A stretch of DNA of 29,432 bases, from contig RBNI01000549.1 of the NCBI GenBank assembly GCA_003990745.1, forward strand, positions 1 through 29,432, in the 5' to 3' direction. Made by a program: the position numbers and the translations under genes. This DNA is from Jimgerdemannia flammicorona (taxonomy: Eukaryota > Mucoromycota > Endogonomycetes > Endogonales > Endogonaceae). A model generated the notes under the pieces. It ran no database searches, was not told the DNA's origin, and worked only from the letters and a program-made list of their open reading frames with translations. The first letter of the stretch is position 1; the number at the start of each line of letters is the position of its first letter. This document shows positions 10,032-22,200 of the stretch, piece by piece.

Positions 10032-12062
10032 CTACTGCTCCATACTCATCTCCTCCTGCGCCATATCCAAATTATGTTCCACAGCTACCTCCTCCTCTTC
10101 TGCCCTCTGAGCCTCCAATCCAGTCAGCAATTCGTTCATCTCTCCATCTGCTTTCTCCTTGAACTCCTCACAGTATTCAATGCATGCCTCCTGCCAGAGC
10201 TACAGCCCATGCCGCTTGTTCCAGCAGTATTCAGCCCTCTCTTCTGCAATGACTGCCATCTCTACCTCCCTCTCCTTATCCACCTCATACCCTTCCTCCT
10301 CCAGGTACACCATAAGAATTTCTGCCTTCAATGTCTTCATTACACCATCCCCCTTCAGTATCCCTACCCAATGATCATCACTCATCACTCACAAGTCCAC
10401 CTCCCCCAACTCTTCTGCCACCAGGTTGTTCATCATTCGGCACATCCAAAGTAAGTTCCCCATCGCTTTCCCCCTCAGAGTTGCTGGTCTCCCTCCATCC
10501 AACATTGTGGTGTCAGCTCCAGTGCTTGCAGACTCATCCCACACCTCTGGGATATCCACCAGTTCCTCCTCGCCTGCCGCCACCACCTGTCCCCCATATA
10601 CCACCTCTGGAACTCCGAATTATACCCTCTGGGCCCCTTGCATCAGCACATCTTCTGCCACCCTATTTCGGGAAGCCAGGCCACATCTGATAAGAGGGGT
10701 AGGGGAAGGGGAGCCCTCCCAGTCCTCCTCCCACACCTCCAGTGTACCATCTGCATACAGATCTCTACTATACTTTGCCTTTTCCTCCCCTGCCCCTGTC
10801 TTATCCTTCCCCACCCCCTCGCCAGCCCAGACACTCGCTTCGGCTCCCCCTGCACCTGTCACCTTGCTTGCATCCCCCAGTAGCCTATCATCCAGCTTGG
10901 CCAGCAGCTCCTTCTGTCTCTTATGCCCCTGGGCCCTTTCTCACTGCTCCTTAGTCACTCGGATCCACTTTCCATCTACCACCTCCAAATGCATCACCTC
11001 CACAAAAGTCTTCCAAGCCTTTGCTCACCTCTCTATAGCACCACTCAGCTCTTCTAGTGCTTCTAATAAATCCTCCTCCTCTTCCTCACTACCCTTCACC
11101 CTTATCACCTTACACAGGATTGCTCTCCAGACCATCACCAAAGGCCAATCTCTCGCCTTCCCAGAAGCTTCTTTTCCAGCTAGCCAAATCCTCACATCTA
11201 CATCGCCAGTCCTGAGTGAGGTCCCTTCCCAGATCCTGAATCTGATATCCAGCACCTCACCATACTCTGCCATGAAATCCTCAACTCTCTTCCTTGTCTC
11301 CATCGCCATCACCATCAACACTCCTTTCACCAGCAGTTGGACCACCCTGGGATCCCACTTCAGGCAATGCGCCATTGGAACACACACCTCCCCAACCACT
11401 AATCCAACCTTCAGCACCTCCTCCAGTAGTGCTACCTCCTCAAACCCCACCTCTACTCCCTCCAGTCCCTTCAAAAACTTCACAGATGCTGCTCCTGCCA
11501 CCTACTTAGCAATGAGCTCCAGCACCATTTTTGCTGTCACTGCCAAGCCCCAGAAACACAATGTGACTGCAAATTCCGAGATTGACTTCTTGAGTAATAG
11601 TGCCACTGCCAGTCCCATTATACCATCCACTAGGTCCCCAGGCCTCGTGCCCTTCCCACTGCTCAGCTCACCATCAATAGTCCCATCTAGATTTTTTTCC
11701 AGATCGCCCATCACACCTCCATCAGCAGTCCCCACCTCAGCTGCTACCCCCCCAGCTCCACCCCTATGGCCCTTCAGAGAGGCACCCCTATGAGGCTGCT
11801 GCCTAGAAGCCCTCACCGGTACCTTCCCCCCCCTCAGCCAGCTCTCCAGTCTGGCTCCCTGCTGACCCCCCTTCACCTTCTCTATAAAGCTCACCCTGCC
11901 AGACCCTTGACCTCCAGCTCCACCCCCTCCTCCACTACATCCTCCCACCAGCAGGTCCCTCATGCTTCCCCCCAAGCCAGGGCCTCTCTCCACTTGCTGC
12001 TATTTGAATGCTCCTGGGCCACCCTGCCTAGTATGCACCTCAGGATGCTCATTGGTTGCCAT
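10032..12062 (-). pseudogene. LINE ORF1 (copy 2), broken by in-frame stops
   Basis: ORF1 starts at the ATG at 12062 (MATNEHPEVHTRQG) and ends at the TAG at 10034-10032, 677 codons with all pieces in one frame. Stops include TAG at 12002-12000, where copy 1 has Trp; TAG at 11504-11502, where copy 1 has Gln; TGA at 11027-11025; and others further on. The Gly-rich N-terminus, the VSFIEKVKG motif, the hydrophobic segment (around 11590-11505) and the acidic middle match copy 1 segment by segment. No zinc knuckle is visible. The antisense strand happens to stay open for 455 codons (10426-11793), which is a compositional shadow. Role as for copy 1: presumed nucleic-acid-binding partner of ORF2, unproven. 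Confidence 0.82.
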
Positions 12063-12144
12063 GAAACTAGTAGCTTGTCTCCAGAAACTGTGTTGAAAGT
12101 ATTGCTAAAAGATTGTGTAATCTAAATATTACTGGAGAAAGATG

Positions 12145-12159
12145 CTGATATCTGTATAT
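12145..12159. repeat. Target-site duplication of LINE copy 2, right
   Basis: This is the second, identical copy of the 15-mer at 6249-6263. It lies immediately outside the 5' end of copy 2. To its right the interrupted sequence of copy 3 resumes without loss, as judged by alignment with 6770-6750 and onward in copy 2. Confidence 0.92.
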
Positions 12160-15100
12160 ACTCTTCTTCCTATCTAACATTGTAATATTCCTTATAATTA
12201 AATTGACCACCCTCTATAAGGTAATCTGTATAAAAGTTAAGCATAACATTCTACCTCAGTAAGTACTATCAAATCACCCAGAACTTAGATAATAGCTATT
12301 ATCAGACCTCAGCACTTCAGGCCCAGACTCTATTTCAGTCTCACTCCTTTCCAATATCTGTCACCTACCAGTCTCTAGGCCATACATTCTGTTCTAACCC
12401 TCTCTGGTACTTTACTCTATCTCCAATATTGAAATTAATTAGTAGAGTACTCTCCAATAATACTTAATCCCATTTCCACATTACTAGGCCCCACAGTATC
12501 TCTCTCTTTGCTCTCTGCCAGCAAAGACCAATATAGTATATCTCATTAACTACTTCTCATCAGAAGCCCTTAAATCATATGCACCTACTGTTCTGAAGCC
12601 CAACCAGAGACAGAAGATCTCCTGTAGAGTTCTTTGGTAAAAACCTCATCTCCCAGACCTTTTTCATCAAAGGGACCTAGCTACCACCCCTTAGTTCTAC
12701 TGCTCTCTTCAGTCACTAAGCTCACAGATAATGTAGTCTTTTCAGAAAGTCAACCAGCCCAAGTCCTCCTCTATCTACTGATAATAACAGAATTTTCCAG
12801 CTAATCTAACTCTATCTACCAGCCCAGATCCAACTCTTGGCTAGCTTCAATAGCCTCTTCACCACTCAGACTGAAAAGTCTAGATAATATGCTAAATATC
12901 ACAGCTTTGGCAGCCAGTAGACATTCAAGATTAAAACATAATCTGCCAAAGAGATATGGCAACCTCTCCAGCCCTACAGGGCCTCCCTCCAAATAGCCAC
13001 TCTCTGCTCCCACTAGGTTTGAGATAGGACTGACCCATAGACTGAAAGATAGATACTTAAGTATTGTGTAATATCTCTAGCTGGAACAATTGTTCCAATG
13101 ACATCTCCTCCCACCAGACTATTGTCCAATACTATTATTTCATACTTGTACTAGTTGAGTTTAGCCTCAGAGTATATCTCATACCACTTCACTATTTCTT
13201 AAAGTACTCTGATATTCACAATTGAGCTCAGACCAACCACTATATTATCTGCAAAGGCTTCAACCTTTCAGGTAATTCCAAATACTAACAGTCCTACTAC
13301 CTTCCTCCAAATTCTATCTATCAATAGCTTTAAGAACAGAGCATATAAAATAAAAGACAGTGGGTCCTCCTAGGAAATACCTCTTTCAGAGAGAATGCTA
13401 CCTCCTAGTAGCTATTGCATATGAGTGTAGCTCTACTCTCTTTCAGTAAACTGATCATAGATACCTAGAACTACTGAGGTACTCTAATCCTATTCAGTAT
13501 CTTTATCAACCAGATCTGCCTAACACAGTTATAGGTCTTCTTCTGATCCAGAAAGACCAATCTTCTATCCAGTCCACATGTCTGAGCCTCTTCAATAATA
13601 CTATGGATCCAAGCTGTGCCATCTCTGATAAGCTGACTCCCTATAAAACCTCATTACATCTCTCTCAAGACTTGCTGGACCACCTTCTGTAGCCCTGCAA
13701 TAACTATCTTGGTGATCAATTTTCTGTCCATATCTAGGAGCATAATAGGTTGCCAGTTCTTTCAGTTCTCTCTCCTACTCTTGTCCTTAAACAATAGTAC
13801 TACCAACCTCAGATCTTACTCTCTCACCTACTTTCCTGACTATAATATGGAATTACATAGTGCTATCATCTCTCTCAGCACTCCAGAGATTTCTATCATC
13901 TTCTTCCAGAAGTCCCAGAGCAGTTCATTCTCTCCTGATATAGTGTCTAGTATAGTCACAACAAGAACCTAGCAAATATCCTCCTCCTGAACTAGTAATA
14001 CCAAACTGCCCATCCCATCTACTTACAGTAGGTGCCAGTCATCTAAAGTATGTTAAATAGTAGCAGCATCAGCCCCACTCTCCTCCTCACTTCACAGACC
14101 ACTCCACCTCTCCTTCAGTGAGTCCAAAATATCTTGTGAGCCATATATCAGCAGTCTATCAGAATCCAGTACTCCCTCCCACCTCTGTCTCACTCACCTT
14201 ATCTGAAGAATCCTTGAGAGATACTTAGAGGATCTCTTCCCTTCCTCTAGCCCCTGCCACTATAGTCACATAGCCATTCTCCACACTCTTATCTCCTCCT
14301 CCTCTCTCAATACCTATTATAACTTAGTGATCTCTAGCTTTGCTTGCCTCAACCTCCAGTCCTCAACCCCATCTAAGTCCAAAATATCTACTCAATTCTC
14401 CTGCAGTCAGACCAATCTAGCAGAGGCCCAGGTCACTCTCCTCCTCCTCTGTCTTCCAGCTACTCTTCCAGCCTCACTCTAATAAATCTTAATAGTCTCC
14501 TTCAACCTTACCCAATGAATACCCACTGGTGCCCCCTCCTGGACCCAACTCTTCACCTTCTGCCTAATGTCCTTGGTCCAAGTATTCCACAATCCCTTCT
14601 CAGTCAGTAAAGAGAAGTTGAGGTACTAATGTCCAGACCTATTCCTGCTTCCTCCAAACTAGCTATATCCTAATAAGTCCCAATAATCTGACCACAGATA
14701 CTACTCAATCTTCAGAGACTTTCAGACAGCCAGACCCCAGTAATCAGCTGTCAGCACCCAGTCAATTCTAGTCCCCAGGCTCTCCACCCAGTGAGTATAG
14801 ACCCTCCTATCTCTCTACATTGCTTGACTGGTGTTCACCAGAGAACTAAGCTACTCTACCTCCTCTCAACCCTCCAGACCACCACTTCTACCACCTGCAT
14901 TCCTCCTCCCATCTATTCTGTCCAACTGTACCAAGCAAACTATATTGAAGTTCCCCCCCAGTACATATCTCCACTCTTATCTCTGCAATCACTTTACTAT
15001 CTAGAAGACTATCAATCTACTCTATATGCTTTCTCCTAACTACTGGACAGTAGTAAGTCTCAACTATAATTGACTTCCATCTCAGTCAATGCTACTCTCC

Positions 15101-16288
15101 CCAAACCATATAATCCTCCCAGATCTTGCTATCACATATTTCCTCTTGTTCTCTCTATATCAAAATTCCAATCTTGCCATTCCAGACTACATTCCCACTC
15201 TATTCCCTCATCTACTTCTGTTGCTCAAAGTCTCTCTCAAATTATATATTCTGTAGCAGAAAGAGATCAGTCTCTAATCTCTTTAACCAAGTAAAAATGT
15301 TATAATACCTCCCAGAACCCCTCAGGCCATTTATATTCAATGAGAAAATATTAGTTGTACTATTCATAGGAAATAATATTGATATAGACACATCCTCCTC
15401 ACAACTCTATGTCCACTCTCTCTCCAGCCAGATCCAATCTATGCTCAGCAGCAGCCTCGGCCTCCTCAACCCACTTAGTTTCCAGTTCAACCAATAGCTC
15501 ATTCAATACTATATCATCCTTCAACTCCATCTCCTCCTAGTACTCTAAGTAAGCCTCTTGCAAAATTTTCAATCCATATCTCTGTTTCTACCAGAAGTCT
15601 ATATACTCTCTAGCTACTACTGCCATCTCTGCTTCTCTTGCAACATCTACCTCATAGCCCTCCTCATTCAGATATACTGCTAGCACCTCCTTTGCCAGAG
15701 CCTCTACAACTCTATCTCTCTTCACATAATTCCTATCCAGTACTCCTCACTAATAACTCACAGGTCTACATCATCCAACTTCTCTGCTGCTAAGTTATTC
15801 ATCACCTGGCATATCTACTACAAGTCTCCAATCTTCTTGCCCCCAGAGGTTGCTGGTTGGCTAGCCCCAAGTATCACAGTATCTGTCCCAGTACTTGCAG
15901 ACTTATTCCACTCCTTCTCAGAGATATCCACCAGCTCCTCCTCTTCAATCTCAACTACCTGCCCCCCACTTGCTATCTTAGATACTCCAAATCTAACATG
16001 GTGAATCTCCATCATCTCTATATCCTCACTAGCCACTGGCTGGATACCCTAATCCTTCCTTTCTATATCCTCATCCTCCTCCCACACCTCCAGCATACCA
16101 TTATCATAGAGAGCCTGATCCCTCTTCTCCTGGCCCCTACTCATATGCTTCAGTACCCTCCCAACCTCCACCTCTGCCCAGATACTCTCCTTAGCTCCCC
16201 CAGTCTCCTCTTCTAAGCTTGTTTTCTCTTTCTTCTTCTCTTTCAGACTCACTAATAGCTCCTTCTGCCTCTTATGTCTCTGAGCCCT
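12145..16288 (-). mobile_element. LINE copy 3, main decayed body
   Basis: This old minus-strand copy runs from the ORF2 C-terminal region (12160) up to the middle of ORF1 (16288), where it is cut by a head-to-head junction with copy 4. It is parallel to copy 2 throughout: RT region about 13050-13750, linker 14080-14560, endonuclease 14600-15240, the ORF2 start region near 15340, then ORF1. It is riddled with stops and small indels. The longest readable ORF1 pieces are at 15818-16036, with a VxFGV...GGQVV...EEELVDI pattern matching copies 1 and 2, and at 16049-16290. It contains more TA dinucleotides and fewer CpG than copies 1 and 2, which indicates greater age. The 5' third of the element is missing. 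Confidence 0.85.
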
Positions 16289-16289
16289 G

Positions 16290-19175
16290 TTGGCTGAGAA
16301 GGAGTTATGCAATAATTGGGCTGAGGTCATTTGGCAGAAAATGGAGGGTTGGGTACATGAGAGTGCCCCAGTTGGTGTTCAATGAGTAAGATTGAAGGAG
16401 GCTGCTAGAGTTTACTAGAGTGAGGCTAGCAGGGTAGTAGGAAGATAGAGGAGGAGGAGGGTGGCCTGGGCTTCTACTAGATTGGCTCAGCTTTAGGAAA
16501 ATTGGGCAGGTCTTTTGGCCCTGGAGGGGATAGAGGACTGGAGATTGATGTGGGTTAAGCTGGAGGTCACTGAGTTACAACAGATGTTAAGAGAGGAAGA
16601 GGAGATACAGGTGTAGTGTTTGGCTGTACAGTTATGCTAGTAGGGGCTGGAGGAGGAGAAGAGGCTCTCTAAGTACCTCTCAAGGATCCTTCAGGTGAGG
16701 AGAGTGAGGCAGAGGTGAGAGGGGGTACTAGATTCTGATAGACTGCTGGTATATAGATCATAAGATATTCTAGGCTCACTGAAGGAGAGGTGGAGTGGTT
16801 TGTAGAGTGAGGAGGAGGGTGGGGCCAATGCTGCTACTATTGAATATACTTTGAAGAATTGGTATCCACCTTAAGTAGAGAGACTTAGTGGCTTGGTGAT
16901 ACTAGTACAGAAGGAGGAGATTTGTCAGATTCTTGCTATGACTATGCTGGACACAGTACTAGAAGAGGATAGTCTGCTCTAAGACTTCTGGAAGAAGATG
17001 GTGGGAGTCTCTGGTGTACTGAGAGAGATGATAGCACTTTGTAACTTAGTATTACAGTTAGAGAAGTGGGTGGGAGAGCAGGATCTGGGGCTAGTGGCAC
17101 TGCTGTATAAGGATAAGAGCAGAAGAGAGGACTAGAAGAACTGGTGACCTATCATGCTCCTGGATATGGACAGAAAGTTGGTCACTAAGGTAGTGGTTGT
17201 GAGGCTGTAGAAGGTGGCCCAGCAAGTCTTAGGTAAGGAGCAATGAGGTTTTGTAGGAGGCCAACTCATTAGAAATAGTACAGCTTGGGTCCATGGTATT
17301 ATTGAAGGGGCTTGAGCCTGCAGGCTAGATGGAAGATTGGTCTTCTTGGATCAGGAAAAGACATATGATCAGGTTAGGTAGGTCTGATTGGCAAAGATAT
17401 TAGATAGGATTGGGGTCCCTCAACAGTTCTAAGTAACAATGATCAGCCTTACTGGAAGGGAGTAGAGCAGTACTCATATGCAATAGTCATCAGGGGGTAG
17501 TATTTTCTCTGGATAGAGATATTCTCTAGGGAGATCCACTGTCTTCTATTTTATATACTCTATTCTTAGAGCTATTGATGGACAGAATTCAGCAAAAGGT
17601 AGTTGAGCTCTCAGTATTTGGAATTGTGTAGAAAGTTGAGGCCTTTGCAGATGATATGGTAGTTGGCTTAGAATTGATTGCTAATATAGAGGAGCTCCAG
17701 AAAATAATAGAGTGGTATGAGATACTCTCTGGGGCTAAACTCAACTAGCATAAGTATGAAATAATAATATTGGATAATAGTCTGGTGGGAGAGGATATCA
17801 TTAGAACAATTGTCCCTGCTGGAGATACTATGTAATACTTGGGCATCTATCTTTCAGTTTATGGATCAGTCCTATTAAGATCTTAGTAGGAACAGTGGGT
17901 GGCTATTTGGGGGGAGGCTTTGTGAAGTTAGAGAGACCACCACATCTCTTTGGTGGGTCATGTTTCAATTTTGAATGTCTACTGACTGTCAAAGCTATAG
18001 TATTTGATATATTATCTGGACTTTCTAGCCTAGGTAGTGAAGAGGCTATTGAAGCTGACCAAAGGTTAGATCTGGGTGAGAGGAGGAGTCAGGTTAGCTG
18101 GAAAATCCTGTCATTGCCAGTGGCTAGAGGAGGCCTTAGGCTGGTTGACTTCTCAAAGAGGCTGCATTATCTAAGAGCTTGGTGGCTGAAGAGAGCTGTG
18201 GAACTAAAGGATGGTAGCTGGGTTTCTCTGATGAAAAAGATCTGGGAGATGAGGTTCTTACTAAGAGACTCTACAGGAGATCTACTGTCCTTGGTTGGAC
18301 TTCAGAATAGTGAATACATGCAGCATAAGAGCTTCTAGTAGAGTAGTTGAGGGGATACATCACATTGGTATTTGCTAGCAGAGGGTGGAAGGAGAGATGT
18401 CTTGGGGTCCAGAGATGTGTAGATAAGATTAAGTATTATTGGGGGGTACTCTCCTAATTGACTTTAATATTAGTAATAGGGTCAAGTACCAGAGAGAGTT
18501 GGGACAGGATATATGACCTAGTGGCTGATAGTTGGCTGGTATTAGAGAGGAGTAGAACTGGAATAGGGTTTGGGCCTAGAGTGCAGAGATATAGCAATGC
18601 TGCCACCTAAGTATTGAGTGGTTTGGTAGTACATACTGAGAAGGAATATCATACTCAGACTATCTTATAGAAGAGAGATAATTTGAGTGTGAGGAGTGCT
18701 ATAATGTAGATCAGAAAAGAGGATTTATACAGATACCCAAATATTGGCTTAGAGAGTATAAGATACTTGGAGACTTTTGGTTAGCAGTTAGAACTAGACT
18801 GGAGATAGTGAGGAGAGAGATGGATGAGTGAGGTAGATAAGAAGACTTAAGAGATAGATTGGTAGAGAGGATTGGAAATAAGTGACTTATAGTTGAGTGG
18901 GTATTGGCTGTATAGGTGGAGTTGGCTAGATACTGGCTGTTTGTCTTTGAGAAGGGGAGACAATTGAGTTTAAAAGAGCAACTATTAAGATAGGAAGGGT
19001 TGATGGTAGATGTCTTGATAAGTTAGTGGCTAAAATGGGGTCTGTAGGGGAGTTGTCAGTGCTACTTATGGAGAAGATCTGTAAGCAGAGTAGAGGGAGA
19101 GTTATAGTGGTAGATAGTAAGGTGGTCTTTAAGTATAAGGAGGTAGGGAGAGGGGCCCCTAGGGGGATTAGATAG
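16290..19175 (+). pseudogene. Remnant of LINE ORF2 (RT and C-terminus), copy 4
   Basis: This is a degenerate ORF2 without its endonuclease. The RT core is still legible: RLVFLDQEKTYDQ at about 17336-17375, a motif-B remnant (GDPLSSILYTL after a stop) near 17530, and the catalytic FADD at 17644-17655. A long readable stretch at 18060-18338 holds RGGLRLVDFSKRLHYLRAWWL, the conserved region after the RT. The C-terminal motif keeps its first two Cys (FECEEC near 18680), but the later His and Cys positions read as Tyr, both consistent with C-to-T or G-to-A changes. It ends at TAG 19173-19175, the same stop used in copy 2. It is not functional. Confidence 0.8.
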
Positions 19176-19236
19176 GAGATGGGGTGGTGGGCTGAGTTAC
19201 TGTATTAATATTTGATAGACTGATAATAAATGACAA

Positions 19237-19249
19237 AGTCTAAGAGACT
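19237..19249 (+). other. Terminal 3' hairpin of LINE copy 4
   Basis: AGTCT-AAG-AGACT forms a perfect 5-bp stem with a 3-nt loop, four bases before the poly(A) at 19254. It occupies the same place as the hairpin in copy 2. The stem has stayed paired in a copy that is otherwise heavily mutated, though a short stem can survive by chance. Confidence 0.5.
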
Positions 19250-19265
19250 ATATAAAAAAAAAAAA

Positions 19266-22200
19266 GAGACACTAGGGTAAAATCTTGCATAGTGAGAAGG
19301 TGTCATAAAAACTTCAGGATGAGATAATGGCAGTATTGCTGAAGACTAAGACATATCAGATAGATAATAACAGAGAGGCAGCACTTCTGGTAATTGCAAA
19401 TAACAGGGCTGCATATATGTGGAACCCAAGGAAAAGACTGGTAAAGTAGTAGATAGTGTGTGAGGAGTACCAAACAGAGATAGAGACTGTGGATGATATG
19501 GATTATCAGAAGATCTTGGAGGTATTGGAGGCTCAGCAGAGAGAGGCAGATGAACTGAAGGCAGAGAGGAACCTAGATATTACTGGTGATATAGTAAGCA
19601 TAGAACTGTAAAGTGGATGACTGTTCTCTAAATAATATTATTCAATATGAACAGTATAACTAGAATCTTATCTTTAAATATCAATGAGCAATAAGGAGTA
19701 GTGAGGTAGTGAAATATCTTAAATAGCTGAAGAGGATAGAAGCAGATTTATTCCTACTGTAGAATATTAGGTATAATGGGGACTTAGATATTCTAGACTA
19801 GAGAAGAAATGAGATAGTATGGCTGTTTGATAAGAAATGGTGGGTATTCTGATTAGGAAGAGCAAGAAGGATATTAGAGACATTGGACACTGGGAGAGCA
19901 GAGTAGTATAGGAAGTTTGAAAGAGGCCAGGCTGGAGGCCTTTGCTAGTTGAGTCATATTATTGTCCAGTAGAAAGGAGGGAGAGAGTAGAATGGATTCA
20001 AGGACTACATATAAGAATCTAGAGTATTGGTAGAGATAGAGATTGATTGTCTAGGAGGGGACTTTAATATAATACATAATAGAAAGATAGACAGAATAGA
20101 TAAAGAAAGGGAGATAGTAAGTAGGAGTAGTGGTATGGAAGTCTGGGAGAAAGTCAAATACTTAAGCTCTTTAGTAGATATCAGGAAGCTTGGCTAGAGA
20201 GATCATAGGGTCTTTACCCACTGAGTGGCAGGGCAGACTTGAGGATTGACTGGATGTTGACTGCTGATTGCTGGAGATTTAATATCTGGAGGACTTTAGA
20301 AACTATTTGGTATCTGTGGTCAGATTACTAGGATCTTCTAGGAGAGAGATATTTTGGAGAAAGTGGGGAGAGGTCTGGATATTAGTAACTGAATATCTCT
20401 TTGCTAAGAGAGACCTCTCTATAAGAGGTATAGATAATAGATATTAGCTCCAGAATTCTTAGTTGGTAAGTAGAGGGGCTGGGAATTGGAGATTGCAGGA
20501 TATAATTGAAATCTGAGACACAATAGTACTGGAGGAAGACAGGAAGAATGTGGAGTACTCAGAGGAAGAAGCAAGTGAGGTGAGTCTCTCAGAGATTGAT
20601 GAGGTTATTGGTGACTTGGGCAGATCTGTTGAATGATAGTGAGAAAGAGAATTGGCATATATAGCAGATTAGGCTAGAGGTGGAAGAGCTGAAGAGTTTA
20701 CTGAGATAAAAAAAGAACCTATAGATTAAGGGCATGGTGGTCCAGCTGTAGTAGCAGAGACTGGAGGAGGGGGAAAGACCTATTAAGTTTTTGTCATAGT
20801 CTCTGCAGGTAAGGAGAGTGTGGCAGCAGTGAAAGGGAGTTTTGGATAAGGCTGGGAAGTTGATTGTTGGGATGCTAGTAATTTTTAACTAGTTGAGCAG
20901 ATAGTGGGGACATTTGTGGAGCAAGGAGGATGGAGAGGTGGGGGTGCTAGATATTGATAGGCACTTGGAGGAATAGCACTCTGATCCAGCAGTGGGCTTA
21001 GGTGACCTTGGTGCTGCTGTCTTAGGGAATAAGATTTGGTGGGTTTTGATGATGATGAGCTCTAGGACTACACTAAAGGAGGATGGCTTATAGTGGGATT
21101 TTTAGAAGAAGATAGCAAGAGTTAAGTTGATCTTGGAGAAAATATCAGCAATGTGTAATGAAGTGATTGGCTCAGAGGCATGGATTGGAGGGCAGAGCTT
21201 GGGTCTTATAGCTCTGTTGTTTAAGAATAAAAAGAGGAGAGAGAAGTAAAAGAACTAGAGATCAATTATATTTCTGGATATAGATCACAAACTGGTTATA
21301 AAAGTACTGATAGCTAGGCTGTAAGGAGTAGTACAATAGATTTTAGAGACTGAGCAGAGAGGCTTCATAGAGAGATGTCTGATTAGAGATGGGACTGTCT
21401 GGGTGCATGGTGTTATCAAGAAAGCTTACACTGCTGGGGTAAATGGTCAGCTAGTTTTCTTGAACCAAGAGAAGGCCTATGACAGAGTCTGGTGAGTATA
21501 GTTGAAAGGGGTGCTAAAGTATATTGAAGTTCTCTCTAGAGTCCAGCAGGCCTTGGTCAGTCTACTGGAAGGGAGTCAGGTAGTAATCATGATAAATGAG
21601 TATAGAGGGGTTTTGTTCTCTTTGGACAGAGAAGTGCTACAGAGGAATCCACCATTACCAATTCTATATGTGTTGTCCCTGGTGTCTCTTTTGAATAGGA
21701 TATGGTAAAAGGTAAGAGAGTTGGACATTCTGGGGGTTAATTGAAAGACTGATAATATAGTAATTAGGCTGGGGTTAGCTGAGGATATTATAGCACTGAA
21801 AGGAGTAGTTGAGTGGTATGAGAGATGCTCAGATACTAAGCTCAACTAGTATAAGTATGTTAGGAGGAGAGATAGTAGGTGGGAATGTGATTAGAATAAT
21901 TATCTTTATAGAAGAGATAGTTTGCTATCTGAGGATTTACTTTTCAGTATATGGCTCCTTACTACTATATGAATGGTGAGAGCAGCAGTTAGTAGAGTAA
22001 AAAAGTACTCTCTTGGGATAAGAGAGTCAATATATATCTCTGACAGAAAGGGTGACAGTATTGAATATATACTGATTGCCTAAACTATAATATCTGGAGT
22101 ACTACTTGGACTTTCCAGCATAGATAGTCAAGTAATTATTGAAGATAGCCAGGATCTGGATATAGGCAGAATAATAAAGTTAGATTGATTGAGAGCTATG

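Larger units (their letters stand above)
6264..12144 (-). mobile_element. LINE copy 2, full-length, with TSD and poly(A)
   Basis: This is a complete element of 5,881 bp on the minus strand. It is bounded by a perfect 15-bp duplication (6249-6263 and 12145-12159) and carries its poly(A) as a T run at 6263-6278. From 5' to 3' it has an 82-nt leader (12144-12063), ORF1 (12062-10032), a 30-nt gap, ORF2 (10001-6345) and a 3' UTR of about 66 nt ending in a small hairpin. It inserted into the ORF2 C-terminal region of copy 3 in the same orientation. Both ORFs are disabled by in-frame stops, and the ORF2 start codon is ATA where copies 1 and 5 have ATG. It is the best reference for this family within the window. 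Confidence 0.93.
16285..19265 (+). mobile_element. LINE copy 4, 5'-truncated, inverted relative to copy 3
   Basis: This plus-strand copy begins inside the endonuclease-RT linker (matching copy 1 from about 2860 downward) and runs to its own poly(A), a 12-nt A run at 19254-19265. The junction with copy 3 shares the bases CCCT (16285-16288). I could not find a target-site duplication around it. It is old: many stops, several frame changes, and no CG dinucleotide that I can see. Confidence 0.85.

Noticed and set aside
10426..11793. 455-codon plus-strand open frame, Ser/Thr/Pro-rich
   Set aside because: It lies exactly antisense to the single-frame ORF1 of copy 2. Low-complexity Ser/Pro composition is what the reverse complement of a Gly/Glu-rich gene gives. 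Copy 1 shows only shorter broken equivalents (4058-4375, 4382-4732, 4733-5320).
16285..19265. Twin-priming (5' inversion) origin for the copy 3/copy 4 pair
   Set aside because: An inverted 5' segment would be only the part upstream of the direct segment. Copy 3 instead extends through RT to its own 3' UTR, so they are separate copies.
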